The notes beneath the pieces were generated by a model. That model made no database searches and was not told the DNA's origin. It saw only the letters and a program-made list of their open reading frames with translations. 54,787 nt of DNA from Planctomycetaceae bacterium (lineage in GTDB: Bacteria; Planctomycetota; Planctomycetia; Pirellulales; Pirellulaceae): the NCBI GenBank assembly GCA_018660825.1, contig JABJJO010000158.1:1-54787 (forward strand). Reading direction: 5' to 3'. Positions 27,945 through 36,457 of the stretch are shown in pieces (position 1 is the stretch's first letter; each line of letters begins with the position of its first letter). The position numbers were made by a program, and so were the translations under genes.

Positions 27945-28991
27945 TTAGTGAACTACTAAAGCTTCCCAAACGGTTAGTCCAATAAGTAAAAAAGTAGCGA
28001 CAATTCCGATGTAAATACTGATGTCTTGGTTACCGGTTAATCGGCGTAATGCTTTGTCGATCCATGGCCAGAGGAACATTGCCGCGACGATAAACCCAGA
28101 GCTGAGAACCGCAACGGATAGCGAGAACATTTTTAACCAGCGAAATGATACATAAAAATACCACTCTGGTTTAATGACGTCTGGCGTGATAAGCGGATCA
28201 GCCACGGGACCCATGGTAGCTGGAAAAATAGCGGCAATTGCGCTGAGTAATATCGTGAGTACTAGGCCGACAAGCAATTCTGTTAGCATGTGATCTGGGA
28301 AAAAGTTGAAGTGACGTTCCTCGTCAGTGTCATCTTCAAAACGATATTCGGTGATCCCGTGCAAGCGGATAAATGCAATGTGAATACCAATTAGCAGAAT
28401 CATGATCGTGGGTAATATGGCAGCGTGTAGAACATAGAACCGACTCAATGTATGCTCGTTATATATTTCACCCCCGAGTAACAGTCGCCGTAATAAACTC
28501 CCTACAAGTGGAATTGAATCGCTGATGTTAGCTGCGACCGTGGCTCCCCAATAACTCAGTTGTTCAAAGGCAAGAGAATAGCCTGTAAAGCCGATCAGTA
28601 ATGTGCACAACAACAGACACATGCCAATGATCCAGTTGATTTCCCGCGGCCGTCGATAGGCGGCTGTAAAATAAACACGTATTTGGTGTAAAATAACAGC
28701 AGCGATCATAAAGGTTGCTGCCCATTTGTGCAGGCTGCGTAAATACCAACCATAAGAGACTTGCTCGGTGATATATCGAACCGATTCATAAGCCGTTTCA
28801 GATGAAGACTGATAATAGAATGCTAATAAGATTCCGGTGAAAATCTGGACGACAAACAGATAGGCTGGCGTCCCACCTAAGCAAAACCACCAACGTTTAA
28901 GATGATTCGGAACTGGTTCGTTAGTCAATTCGCGTAATTGGTCGCCACTAACAGGGATGCGTTCATAAAGCCAATCTTTTAAGTGCACCAT
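27945..28991 (-). CDS. Cytochrome b subunit of a bc-type quinol oxidase complex
   Basis: The ATG at 28991 follows the Rieske stop by 7 bp and uses the GAGGGG that overlaps that stop; 348 residues result. About eight membrane helices are visible. Heme-ligand His pairs are HKWAATFMIAAVILH (13 residues between) and HAAILPTIMILLIGIH (14 between). The 13/14 spacing is the b6-type pattern. The quinol-site motif reads PEWYFYVSFRWLK. N- and C-terminal halves are in one polypeptide, unlike cytochrome b6 plus subunit IV. It oxidises quinol in the cytoplasmic membrane, passing electrons to the Rieske protein. No cytochrome c1 gene is adjacent; the octaheme protein occupies that position. Confidence 0.9.
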   Translation of the reverse strand: MVHLKDWLYERIPVSGDQLRELTNEPVPNHLKRWWFCLGGTPAYLFVVQIFTGILLAFYYQSSSETAYESVRYITEQVSYGWYLRSLHKWAATFMIAAVILHQIRVYFTAAYRRPREINWIIGMCLLLCTLLIGFTGYSLAFEQLSYWGATVAANISDSIPLVGSLLRRLLLGGEIYNEHTLSRFYVLHAAILPTIMILLIGIHIAFIRLHGITEYRFEDDTDEERHFNFFPDHMLTELLVGLVLTILLSAIAAIFPATMGPVADPLITPDVIKPEWYFYVSFRWLKMFSLSVAVLSSGFIVAAMFLWPWIDKALRRLTGNQDISIYIGIVATFLLIGLTVWEALVVH

Positions 28992-28998
28992 TGTTTTG

Positions 28999-29487
28999 CT
29001 ATCCCCTCGCTGTAATCGATTTAACGGGAACCAACGCAAACAATAGCTTTTCTTCGACTTTGACTCGGTACTGAGTCAAAGTCTGATTGGCCGCAGCGGG
29101 TGGGCCGCTGATCGGTTGTCCCGTGGGGTCAAAAACTCCATTGTGACAGGGGCAAAAAAATCGCTCGTTATGACCTTCCCAGTGAACTTGGCAACCTAGA
29201 TGCGGGCAGGTCCCGGATAACGCAATAAAACAATCAGCCGTTACTCCAGTAGATTGTCGAGCAACAACGACTTTCGCGCCTGAGGGTGATTCATATTCCC
29301 AAGCTTGCCCTAAATTTATCTCTGAAATCGGAGTGACATATTGCCACTGCACCATGTCGTTTTCAAGTGGGTACAAGAATTTAGCGGACATCCACCCCAG
29401 TGTTCCATAACTGGCGATTAATCCACTCGCCATACACCCACCACTTATCAAAAATCCGCGACGTTGTTTGCTTGAACCACTAGACAC
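28999..29487 (-). CDS. Rieske iron-sulfur protein
   Basis: The GTG at 29487 gives a 162-residue protein with a Tat-type N-terminus (SKQRRGFLISGGCMASGLIA) that serves as the membrane anchor; AAGG lies about 10 bases upstream. An upstream ATG at 29559 would add a Cys/Ile-rich stretch that looks non-coding. The 2Fe-2S ligands are in CPHLGCQVHW and CPCHNGVFD, each with one Cys and one His, and the SGPPAA proline loop follows. It transfers electrons from quinol at cytochrome b to a periplasmic acceptor. It is the first gene of the module with cytochrome b, octaheme cytochrome and porin. Confidence 0.9.
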   Translation of the reverse strand: MSSGSSKQRRGFLISGGCMASGLIASYGTLGWMSAKFLYPLENDMVQWQYVTPISEINLGQAWEYESPSGAKVVVARQSTGVTADCFIALSGTCPHLGCQVHWEGHNERFFCPCHNGVFDPTGQPISGPPAAANQTLTQYRVKVEEKLLFALVPVKSITARG

Positions 29488-29954
29488 GATGCGATGCCTT
29501 ATATAAATGCACAAACACATAATAAAGGTTATATCGGTAAAGATGTATTTATTATACATGTTTTTAGATTCTTTTGTGCTTTCTCAACACAAAAATGCAG
29601 TTATTTTGCTCAACGTGCTCTGTCCACCGAGGGAGTTTCTGAAAAGAGATAAAAAGTTTCAGGGCCCTTTGGATGTGTCACATTTGTATCAACGATGGCA
29701 CAGAACTCTTTATTAGCCATGTAGTTCGGTGCATCCTCAACTCCTTGAGTAGGGAGGAATATGAGGTTATTGGATCGCGGCAGAGTACTGCATTCGCGTG
29801 AACCACATAGGAAAAGAATATTTTGGGAAAGTTCGTATTTCCGTCAACCACACATCCGCATTTACACGAAACAATGTCTTACAAAGGGGGTTTAAGTGAT
29901 TTATTATATAACATCATAGACTCAGAATTTCTTATTCGTGGAAACAAACTATAG
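29488..29954. other. Divergent intergenic region before the bc-octaheme module and DUF4956
   Basis: This 467-bp AT-rich region has no supported gene. It separates the minus-strand Rieske start from the plus-strand DUF4956 start and should contain both promoters. At 29732-29757 the sequence CATCCTCAACTCC is followed by GGGAGG, a possible hairpin; the same 13-mer occurs at 8371. Short frames here have no family resemblance. Confidence 0.5.
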
Positions 29955-30635
29955 ATGGAAGATCAACTTAACGCCTTCTGGGATGAATTGAAGTCTGTCG
30001 GTAACGCAGAACACACTTCATCGGCTTTAAATTTATTGATGTATCTGATATTAGGTGGGCTTTTAGCACTGTATGTACGATTCATCTATCGCCATTTCAA
30101 TGACCCACGGTCCGAGGACACCGTTTCCATTATTTTCCCCCTGCTAACCATCGTAACCGTCGGGGTCATTGCAACGATCAAGTCGTCGCTTGCTTTGTCT
30201 CTAGGTATGGTGGGTGCATTATCCATTGTCCGATTTCGCACAGCAATTCGCAGGCCTCAGGAGCTTGTCTATTTGTTCCTTTGCATCGCCATTGGTTTAG
30301 CATTGGGGGCAGAATTCGTGCTTCTTGCGGTAATCTTGGTAGCCATATCAACACTTTGTGCCATTTGGATGGGTCGGCAGCAAGAACCGGTTGCAATTGA
30401 ACCTATCGTACTCACAGTCACCGATGAGACCATCGATCCATTAATCGATCATGAAACAGGGGTCACAGCCACAGTAAGTAAATTAGTTGGCGATTTTTCA
30501 GTTAACCGAATTGACAGCCAACAAGGGAATTCACAAATTCGCCTTGAACTACGCGGAATTCAACTGGAGGATACATCCGATTTAATCCAACAACTACGTC
30601 AGATTTTTCCGCTGGCACGTATTAAAATTCAATAA
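29955..30635 (+). CDS. DUF4956 membrane protein
   Basis: This 226-residue protein has about four transmembrane helices: near 26-46, 58-76, 80-92 and 100-138. The segment MVGALSIVRFRTAIRRPQEL is the signature of DUF4956, a family otherwise of unknown function. The C-terminal 80 residues are soluble and mixed alpha/beta (LELRGIQLEDTSDLIQQ), probably cytoplasmic. DUF4956 genes commonly neighbour CotH and polyphosphate-polymerase (VTC) domain genes; here CotH follows 29 bp downstream on the same strand but no VTC gene is present. There is no clear ribosome-binding site before the ATG. Confidence 0.85.
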   Translation: MEDQLNAFWDELKSVGNAEHTSSALNLLMYLILGGLLALYVRFIYRHFNDPRSEDTVSIIFPLLTIVTVGVIATIKSSLALSLGMVGALSIVRFRTAIRRPQELVYLFLCIAIGLALGAEFVLLAVILVAISTLCAIWMGRQQEPVAIEPIVLTVTDETIDPLIDHETGVTATVSKLVGDFSVNRIDSQQGNSQIRLELRGIQLEDTSDLIQQLRQIFPLARIKIQ

Positions 30636-30664
30636 CCTGCTACACTTCTTGGAGTTTATAAACC

Positions 30665-32989
30665 ATGCGTATATTCGTTCACTCTGTCATGGTCTGCTTC
30701 TTAGCAACTAACGCTTTTGGCCAGTCACCTCAAGGAACAGATCCAAATGAGCCATTTCGGCCACCATTGGATCCACTTTCATTAAAACTTGATGCCAATA
30801 ACGATGGTGAGCTTTCAACAGAAGAATTGTCGAAAGCCCCCGCCGTGCTTCAAGCGTTAGATCTGAATAAAGACGGTAAGCTTACGATTGAAGAACTTTT
30901 GCCTGGATTCCAGGAAAGACGTCCCGGTTTCGGTCGCCCAGATACCATGGGGGCAGGCAGGGGGCCTAATCGAGTGGAACAAAAGCTGACTGAAAAACAT
31001 GATGCTGATAAGAACGGATATCTGGACCCTATTGAACGTCAGAAAGCCCTAGCGGAAGTGCAAATTTTTGGGGGAGGGGGAGGTCGTCCCGGAGGTCGTC
31101 CCGGAGGTCGTCCCGGGGGTCGTCCCGGGGGTCCCGCAGCGCAGAGCGGTTCCACAGGGCCAAAAGTGTCACCGAATGATGTCAACAATTTTCCTGACTT
31201 GTCACTCTACGACTCGACCATTCTCCGAACCATTTTTATTGAGTTTGATACAGACACGTGGGAAGATGAAATGGCTAAGTTCAAGAATACCGATGTTGAA
31301 ATGCCGGCAACCGTCACCGTCGACGGCACAGAGTATCCGCTGGTCGGTGTCAAATTCCGGGGACAGTCTTCCTTTGGACATGTACCGGCAGGTTCAAAGC
31401 GATCTTTGAACCTTTCGATGGACCTTATTGATGGCGACCAAAAGCTATATGGGTATAAGACTCTCAATCTGCTGAACTGTAATGGAGATGCTTCGTTTCT
31501 AAGTAGCATCTTATTCTCCCAACTAGCGTCGGATTACCTTCCTACGCCCAAAGCGAATATGGTCAAAGTGGTTATCAACGGCGAGAGCTGGGGCATTTAC
31601 AGTAACGTTCAACAATTCAACAAGGATTTTCTGAAAGAGTTTTATGGAACGACTGCCGGTGCACGCTGGAAAGTTGCCGGAAGCCCTCAGGCAGATGGTG
31701 GACTACGTTATCTGGGTGATGACATCGCTCCCTATCGCCAACGATTTGAAATCAAATCCCGTGACGATGATGATTCCTGGAACGCGTTAATTCATCTCTG
31801 CAAAGTACTGAATGAAACACCGATTGAGAACTTACCCACAGCCCTTGAACCCCTTCTCAACGTTGATGGAGTTCTACGATTTCTGGCAATTGACGTGGCA
31901 GTGGTCAACAGTGACGGCTACTGGACTCGTGCCAGCGATTATAGTATCTATCTCGACCCGCGGGGAACCTTTCACATCCTGCCTCATGATATGAATGAAT
32001 CTTTTCGAGGTGGTGGGCCCAAAGGCGAAGGTTTCCCGGGACCGCCTCCTGAACAACTTGGTGCACCAGCAGATGGCTTGCCTCCCGGCGGACAATTCGG
32101 TCGGCCTCAGGGGTTTGGTCGCCCCGGTGGTCGTGGACCCGGTGGGCCGGGGCATGGAGGTCCAACCTTGGATCCGCTGGTAGGTTTGGATAGTGAACGA
32201 ATGCCTTTACGGAGCCGGTTACTCGCAGTTCCTCAGTATCGCAAACTCTATCTACAGTATCTGCGAACCATTGCTGAAAAGAACCTAGCACACAAAAATC
32301 TAACCCCCTTAATCGCTCACTATCGAAATCTGGTAGATTCCGAAGTACAAATCGACACACGCAAAATGCTCTCCTACGATGCCTTTGCCAACGCAACAGC
32401 TCCGCTGCAGAACAATCAGGCCGCAGCACCCGGCAGCATCAATGAATTCATAGGGCAGCGCCGTGACTTCCTTTTGAAGCATGAAGAAATCAGCGCGGTT
32501 GCAGTGTTGGACATCAAACGCCCAACGATTTTAAGGCCCCGCGTAGTTGAGGGGGACACTGGAGTTAAGGTGGCAATAAGTGAATTCCTAGCTTCCAACA
32601 AACGAACTAATAAAGACCCCCAGGGCGAATTTGAAGACTGGATTGAACTGGTTAACTACGACAGTACCGACGTCGATTTGTCCGGTATGTTTCTGACTGA
32701 CGACGACGATCTCTACAAATGGAAGATCCCAGCCAATACGATCATCAAAGCAGGTGGATACCTCATCATCTGGGCCGACGAAGATGGGGGGGACGAAGGG
32801 CTGCATGCCAATTTCAAACTCTCCAAAGATGGTGAATCTATCATACTTACCAATCAGGATGTTATTGTGGACCGCCTCAAGTATGGCCCTCAGATATCAG
32901 ACGTTTCCACTGGTCGTATCGCTGGAGATAACGGAGAAATGAAGAAGTTGAAACCAACGCCAGGCTCCCCCAATCGATTAGTTGACTAA
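30665..32989 (+). CDS. Secreted CotH kinase-like protein with EF-hands and lamin-tail domain
   Basis: This 774-residue protein has a signal peptide (1-20). Three EF-hand loops are readable: DANNDGELSTEE (43-54), DLNKDGKLTIEE (66-77) and DADKNGYLDPIE (113-124). A Gly-Arg-Pro tract lies at 136-157. The CotH domain spans about 180-600, with GVKFRGQSSFG, YWTRASDYSIYLDP and HDMNESF; the last Asp fits the metal site of this atypical protein kinase fold. A second Gly/Pro-rich insertion directly follows HDMNESF. The end (about 640-770) is a lamin-tail domain (ISEFLASN, DWIELVNY, WKIPANTIIKAGGYLIIWAD). CotH proteins phosphorylate secreted proteins in Bacillus; the target here is unknown. It is co-directional with DUF4956. 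Confidence 0.9.
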   Translation: MRIFVHSVMVCFLATNAFGQSPQGTDPNEPFRPPLDPLSLKLDANNDGELSTEELSKAPAVLQALDLNKDGKLTIEELLPGFQERRPGFGRPDTMGAGRGPNRVEQKLTEKHDADKNGYLDPIERQKALAEVQIFGGGGGRPGGRPGGRPGGRPGGPAAQSGSTGPKVSPNDVNNFPDLSLYDSTILRTIFIEFDTDTWEDEMAKFKNTDVEMPATVTVDGTEYPLVGVKFRGQSSFGHVPAGSKRSLNLSMDLIDGDQKLYGYKTLNLLNCNGDASFLSSILFSQLASDYLPTPKANMVKVVINGESWGIYSNVQQFNKDFLKEFYGTTAGARWKVAGSPQADGGLRYLGDDIAPYRQRFEIKSRDDDDSWNALIHLCKVLNETPIENLPTALEPLLNVDGVLRFLAIDVAVVNSDGYWTRASDYSIYLDPRGTFHILPHDMNESFRGGGPKGEGFPGPPPEQLGAPADGLPPGGQFGRPQGFGRPGGRGPGGPGHGGPTLDPLVGLDSERMPLRSRLLAVPQYRKLYLQYLRTIAEKNLAHKNLTPLIAHYRNLVDSEVQIDTRKMLSYDAFANATAPLQNNQAAAPGSINEFIGQRRDFLLKHEEISAVAVLDIKRPTILRPRVVEGDTGVKVAISEFLASNKRTNKDPQGEFEDWIELVNYDSTDVDLSGMFLTDDDDLYKWKIPANTIIKAGGYLIIWADEDGGDEGLHANFKLSKDGESIILTNQDVIVDRLKYGPQISDVSTGRIAGDNGEMKKLKPTPGSPNRLVD
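31082..31129 (+). repeat. Four tandem 12-bp repeats encoding RPGG
   Basis: GGTCGTCCCGGA occurs twice and GGTCGTCCCGGG twice, head to tail, inside the CotH-like gene. Each unit encodes the same four residues in a Gly/Arg/Pro linker. The near identity of the DNA suggests recent slippage expansion. Confidence 0.95.
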
Positions 32990-33077
32990 GGTTAACACGG
33001 GTAGAATACGTACTGACTTAGTCGGTTCTAATGACGATAAAGCCGCCACCCCGATGCTTCCTCTTTAACAAAAACGG

Positions 33078-33869
33078 ATGAAAACTATGTCACGCTGGAT
33101 GCTATGTATCGCCATGTGTTTAACGACCGCGGCAACAACGAGTGCGGAGAAAAACGTTTTTCAAACACGCGTGAATTTCCAGCTCAAAGAACATCACGCC
33201 TTTACCATGATTCCGCCTAAAGCCGATAAAACAAAGCCCATTCCCTGGATTTGGTATGCTCCTACGCTGGGGCAAGGACTACCCGGAAAACATGAAACCT
33301 GGATGTTTACAAAACTGCATGAACACGGAATTGCTATTGCCGGTATCGATGTTGGGGAATCCTATGGTAGCCCTCAGGGCCGCAAGTTGTATCAAGCGCT
33401 ATATCAAGAACTGACTTCGAACAAGCGTTTCGCTCCCAAGCCCGTTTTGCTCGCCCGCAGTCGAGGTGGTTTAATGCTCTATAGCTGGGCAAATAAACAC
33501 CCCGAATCCGTAGGTGGGATTGCCGGCATTTACCCGGTCTGTAATTTGACAAGTTATCCCGGAGTCAGTCGGGCCGCGGCTGCCTTTGGACTGACATCGG
33601 CACAACTGGAAGAACGATTGCCGCAATTGAATCCCATTGAACAACTAGAGCCACTGGCAAAGGCCAAAGTGCCCATTTTTCACATTCAGGGTGATAGTGA
33701 CAAAGTTGTTCCGCTAGAGCCTAATTCTAAGTTACTTGCTCAACGCATTACCGCTGCCGGCGGTAATGCCAAGGTGGAAGTCATCAAAGATCAGGGACAC
33801 AACCTGTGGGAGGGCTGGTTTCATCATGAAGAATTAACGAACTTTATGATTGAACACGCCAAACCCTAG
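33078..33869 (+). CDS. Secreted alpha/beta hydrolase
   Basis: This 263-residue protein has a signal peptide (about 1-23, ending TTSA). The nucleophile elbow is atypical: ARSRGGLML with Ser128 in S-R-G-G instead of the usual G-X-S-X-G. The acid is in HIQGDSDKVVP and the His in KDQGHNLWEG. The order and spacing of Ser, Asp and His fit the prolyl-oligopeptidase/dienelactone-hydrolase type. The substrate is unknown; secretion and neighbours suggest an ester or peptide. Either ATG at 33078 or the one at 33087 could be the start. It is followed 76 bp later by a cupin gene on the same strand. Confidence 0.75.
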   Translation: MKTMSRWMLCIAMCLTTAATTSAEKNVFQTRVNFQLKEHHAFTMIPPKADKTKPIPWIWYAPTLGQGLPGKHETWMFTKLHEHGIAIAGIDVGESYGSPQGRKLYQALYQELTSNKRFAPKPVLLARSRGGLMLYSWANKHPESVGGIAGIYPVCNLTSYPGVSRAAAAFGLTSAQLEERLPQLNPIEQLEPLAKAKVPIFHIQGDSDKVVPLEPNSKLLAQRITAAGGNAKVEVIKDQGHNLWEGWFHHEELTNFMIEHAKP

Positions 33870-33945
33870 AGCTATCCATTTACACAGAGTGTCTCAATGA
33901 TGGAGATTACAAAACAACCTGTCGGCCACCAAGGACAATCGTGAA

Positions 33946-34305
33946 ATGCAAAAAGTTGATGTACAAAAGAAACTAGCCGGCTTCTCGGAATATTGGTCTC
34001 CCAAAGTAATTGCTGAACTGAACGGGCAGCAGGTTAAGGTTGCCAAGCTGTTGGGAGAATTCGAATGGCATTTCCACACGCAGGAAGATGAACTTTTCTG
34101 GGTAATCGAGGGATGCCTCGAAATCCACCTGCGGGACAAAGTGGTTGAGTTGCACCCAGGAGAGCTATTCGTTGTTCCGCGTGGCGTGGAGCACAAACCG
34201 GTGGCCAATTCAGAGTGTCAGGTTGTACTGTTTGAACCAGCGGGAACGCTCAATACTGGTAATCTTGTCAATGATCGTACCGTCACAAACCCCGAAGTGA
34301 TCTGA
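33946..34305 (+). CDS. Small single-domain cupin
   Basis: This 119-residue cytoplasmic protein contains both cupin motifs: WHFHTQEDELFWVIEG (two His and the Glu as metal ligands) and GELFVVPRGVEHKP (third His). Such mini-cupins bind a divalent metal and serve as isomerases, dioxygenases or small-molecule sensors; motif alone does not decide. No signal peptide. It is flanked by two secreted hydrolases on the same strand (76 bp upstream, 164 bp downstream). The ATG is chosen because the domain begins shortly after it. Confidence 0.85.
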   Translation: MQKVDVQKKLAGFSEYWSPKVIAELNGQQVKVAKLLGEFEWHFHTQEDELFWVIEGCLEIHLRDKVVELHPGELFVVPRGVEHKPVANSECQVVLFEPAGTLNTGNLVNDRTVTNPEVI

Positions 34306-34469
34306 CGCTTCAAATGAATCGCGGTATCTAAATCTTGAACCGCTTTGATAGCCGTATTCCCAATGCTGCAAAACCAGCAGCGATGGTGATGTTATCCACC
34401 ACTGGCAGATGTTAAAATGATCGACTCGTCAGTCAAACCAACTCGCCAATCCCTTGGATGGACCGTTTT

Positions 34470-35852
34470 ATGAACCCCACGTTAAAGTTATCGTCCCTCT
34501 ACCGTACGGCAGTTTTTCTGATCACGTTACCGACCCTATTGTGGTCTCAAAATCCTCCCTACGATGTCTTTCCGGAGGCAGACCTACCTTACTACCGAGT
34601 CCGCTATGAGGCTTCAGAGCAGCCCGGTAAATTGAGCTTCCCGGTCAACTACACCGTCTGGATCCCGCCGGGCGTAAAAACACTGCGCGGTGTCATTGTC
34701 CATCAGCACGGCTGTGGCGAGGGCTCCTGCAAGTCAGGCTTAAGCGGGGCTTTTGACCTGCATTGGCAGGCGTTAGCCAGGAAACACGATTGCGCCCTAC
34801 TAGCCCCCGCCTACGAGCAACCACAAAAAGCGGACTGCCAACTCTGGTGCGATCCGCGAAACGGATCGGCTGAAACATTTGTGAAATGCCTAGTCGATCT
34901 GGGAAATAAATCGGGACACCCGGAGTTAGCCAGCGTTCCCTGGGCCTTGTGGGGACACAGTGGCGGTGGACATTGGGCCGGCGGCATGGTTCTTTTGTAC
35001 CCGCAACGCGTGGCAGCTGCCTGGCTCCGCTCCGGAGTACCTCTATTGGAACCAAACCCAGATCGACCTTCGATCAAGCCTCACGCGTTGCCCGCCGCAG
35101 CTCTGCAGGTACCCGTGATGTGTAACCCCGGCACCAAAGAAGGCGTCACGGTCAAGGATGGTCGCTTCGCACGCGTCTGGCCTGCGAATGAAGTTTTCTT
35201 CTACGGCATGCGCGGCAAAGGCGGACTGATCGGAGTATCGGTCGACCCACTGACAGCCCATGAGTGTGGCAACCAACGTTACTTTGCAATTCCCTGGCTC
35301 AATGCCTGCCTGCAAATGCGGCTTCCCAAAGTCAGCGGGAAGCCACTCAATGCAATGCCGACTGACAAGGCTTGGTTGGCCAGCCCAACCGGTTTCGAAG
35401 CGCACCCCGCTGCAAAATATGACGGTGACCCGTTGAAAGCCGCCTGGTTCCCTAATGCCAACGTAGCTCGCGGCTGGATGCAGTACGTGAAAGACACGGC
35501 CGTAGTAGACACGACACCACCACCCGCTCCAACAAACCTGCAAGTCACGGGAAACCAGCTCCGTTGGCAAGTACAGGCTGATCTGGAGAGTGGACTGGCC
35601 CACTTCATCATTGAACGGGATGGCCGCTTTCTAGCCAATCTTCCGGAACAAGGCAAGAACCCTTTTGGGCGCCCCCTCTTCCAGAACCTCCTGTACAGTG
35701 ACACGCCCACACAGCCACTGGCTCCGTTGCAGTTCAGCGACACGAATGCGGAACAGGGAACAAGATACACTTACCGAGTGATTGCAGTGAACACAGTCGG
35801 GCTGAAGTCAAAACCGTCCTCAAAATCCACCGTGAACGGAAACAATCGTTGA
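34470..35852 (+). CDS. Secreted alpha/beta hydrolase with C-terminal fibronectin-III-like domain
   Basis: I start at the ATG at 34470, which gives [20 protein letters not shown], a clear signal peptide, and 460 residues; an in-frame ATG at 34458 would add four. The hydrolase core has [11 protein letters not shown] in the oxyanion region and the nucleophile elbow [12 protein letters not shown] with Ser at about 164. Cys residues are unusually frequent in the core ([15 protein letters not shown]), consistent with disulfides in an exported enzyme. The C-terminal 110 residues ([20 protein letters not shown] onward) form a fibronectin type III-like domain. A polysaccharide esterase or depolymerase role is plausible but not shown. 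Confidence 0.75.
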   Translation: MNPTLKLSSLYRTAVFLITLPTLLWSQNPPYDVFPEADLPYYRVRYEASEQPGKLSFPVNYTVWIPPGVKTLRGVIVHQHGCGEGSCKSGLSGAFDLHWQALARKHDCALLAPAYEQPQKADCQLWCDPRNGSAETFVKCLVDLGNKSGHPELASVPWALWGHSGGGHWAGGMVLLYPQRVAAAWLRSGVPLLEPNPDRPSIKPHALPAAALQVPVMCNPGTKEGVTVKDGRFARVWPANEVFFYGMRGKGGLIGVSVDPLTAHECGNQRYFAIPWLNACLQMRLPKVSGKPLNAMPTDKAWLASPTGFEAHPAAKYDGDPLKAAWFPNANVARGWMQYVKDTAVVDTTPPPAPTNLQVTGNQLRWQVQADLESGLAHFIIERDGRFLANLPEQGKNPFGRPLFQNLLYSDTPTQPLAPLQFSDTNAEQGTRYTYRVIAVNTVGLKSKPSSKSTVNGNNR

Positions 35853-35899
35853 CTCAGAGTAACTACTGCACAAAACGGTCACGCACCGGGATGCCAGAA

Positions 35900-36265
35900 C
35901 TAGAGTCTTTCAATAATTTGTAATGCAATATAGACCACTACAATCACCGCCGGAAAAACCAAACTCCGCAAATAGCGTCGACGACGTTCCTTTCGGCGCT
36001 GTGTTAGACCTTCATAGCTAAAAACTGTGGCTGGAAGTTCAGCCTTCAATTCACTCGTGTCCTCTGGGATTTCTAGGCCAAGACCATGAAGAACGATCGC
36101 TTGACCACATTGCGTACAGGGAACCGATGATTCTTCAAATTGTTCCAAGACCTGCATCTCGTGGTCACATTGATTGCAGCGGATCTCTCGTAATCCCGGC
36201 AGTTTGTGGGGAAGCAGCTCAGGGTGACCATAGATATCGTCAAAACCGTCCTCCGAGTAAAACAT
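35900..36265 (-). CDS. Hypothetical zinc-ribbon protein with C-terminal membrane helix
   Basis: This 121-residue protein has a Cys4 zinc ribbon: CNQC at 30-33 and CTQC at 50-53. A strongly basic stretch (QRRKERRRR, about 88-97) is followed by a hydrophobic helix near the C-terminus (SLVFPAVIVVVYIALQII). It is therefore probably a tail-anchored membrane protein with the zinc ribbon in the cytoplasm. Small proteins of this shape are common in planctomycetes and uncharacterised. It is convergent with the hydrolase gene and divergent from the DUF1501 gene at 36458 across 192 bp. Confidence 0.7.
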   Translation of the reverse strand: MFYSEDGFDDIYGHPELLPHKLPGLREIRCNQCDHEMQVLEQFEESSVPCTQCGQAIVLHGLGLEIPEDTSELKAELPATVFSYEGLTQRRKERRRRYLRSLVFPAVIVVVYIALQIIERL

Positions 36266-36457
36266 ATGCAGTCCGCCGAGTTAAAAAAGTGATGAATTGA
36301 TTATAAACATTTTCCTCAAAACACGCTCTAGCATGTGACGTTAGCGACGCGTCAAATCCAGCGTAACGGCATTTTAATAACCAGTGTGTTACAATCAACA
36401 CCTTGCAGACTGCACGAGGGTAACGACAACCTTGGAAGTGCAGCGATAAGGATCAAT

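Noticed and set aside
31905-32429. 174-codon minus-strand frame
   Set aside because: Antisense to the CotH Gly/Pro-rich region, where biased sequence keeps other frames open.
34364-34382. GCTGC...GCAGC hairpin downstream of the cupin gene
   Set aside because: Only five pairs and no T-run; not convincing as terminator.
34346-34426. Minus-strand 27-codon stretch resembling a C-terminal sorting tail (hydrophobic segment then basic end)
   Set aside because: Preceded at once by an in-frame stop and attached to no protein; too short to support.
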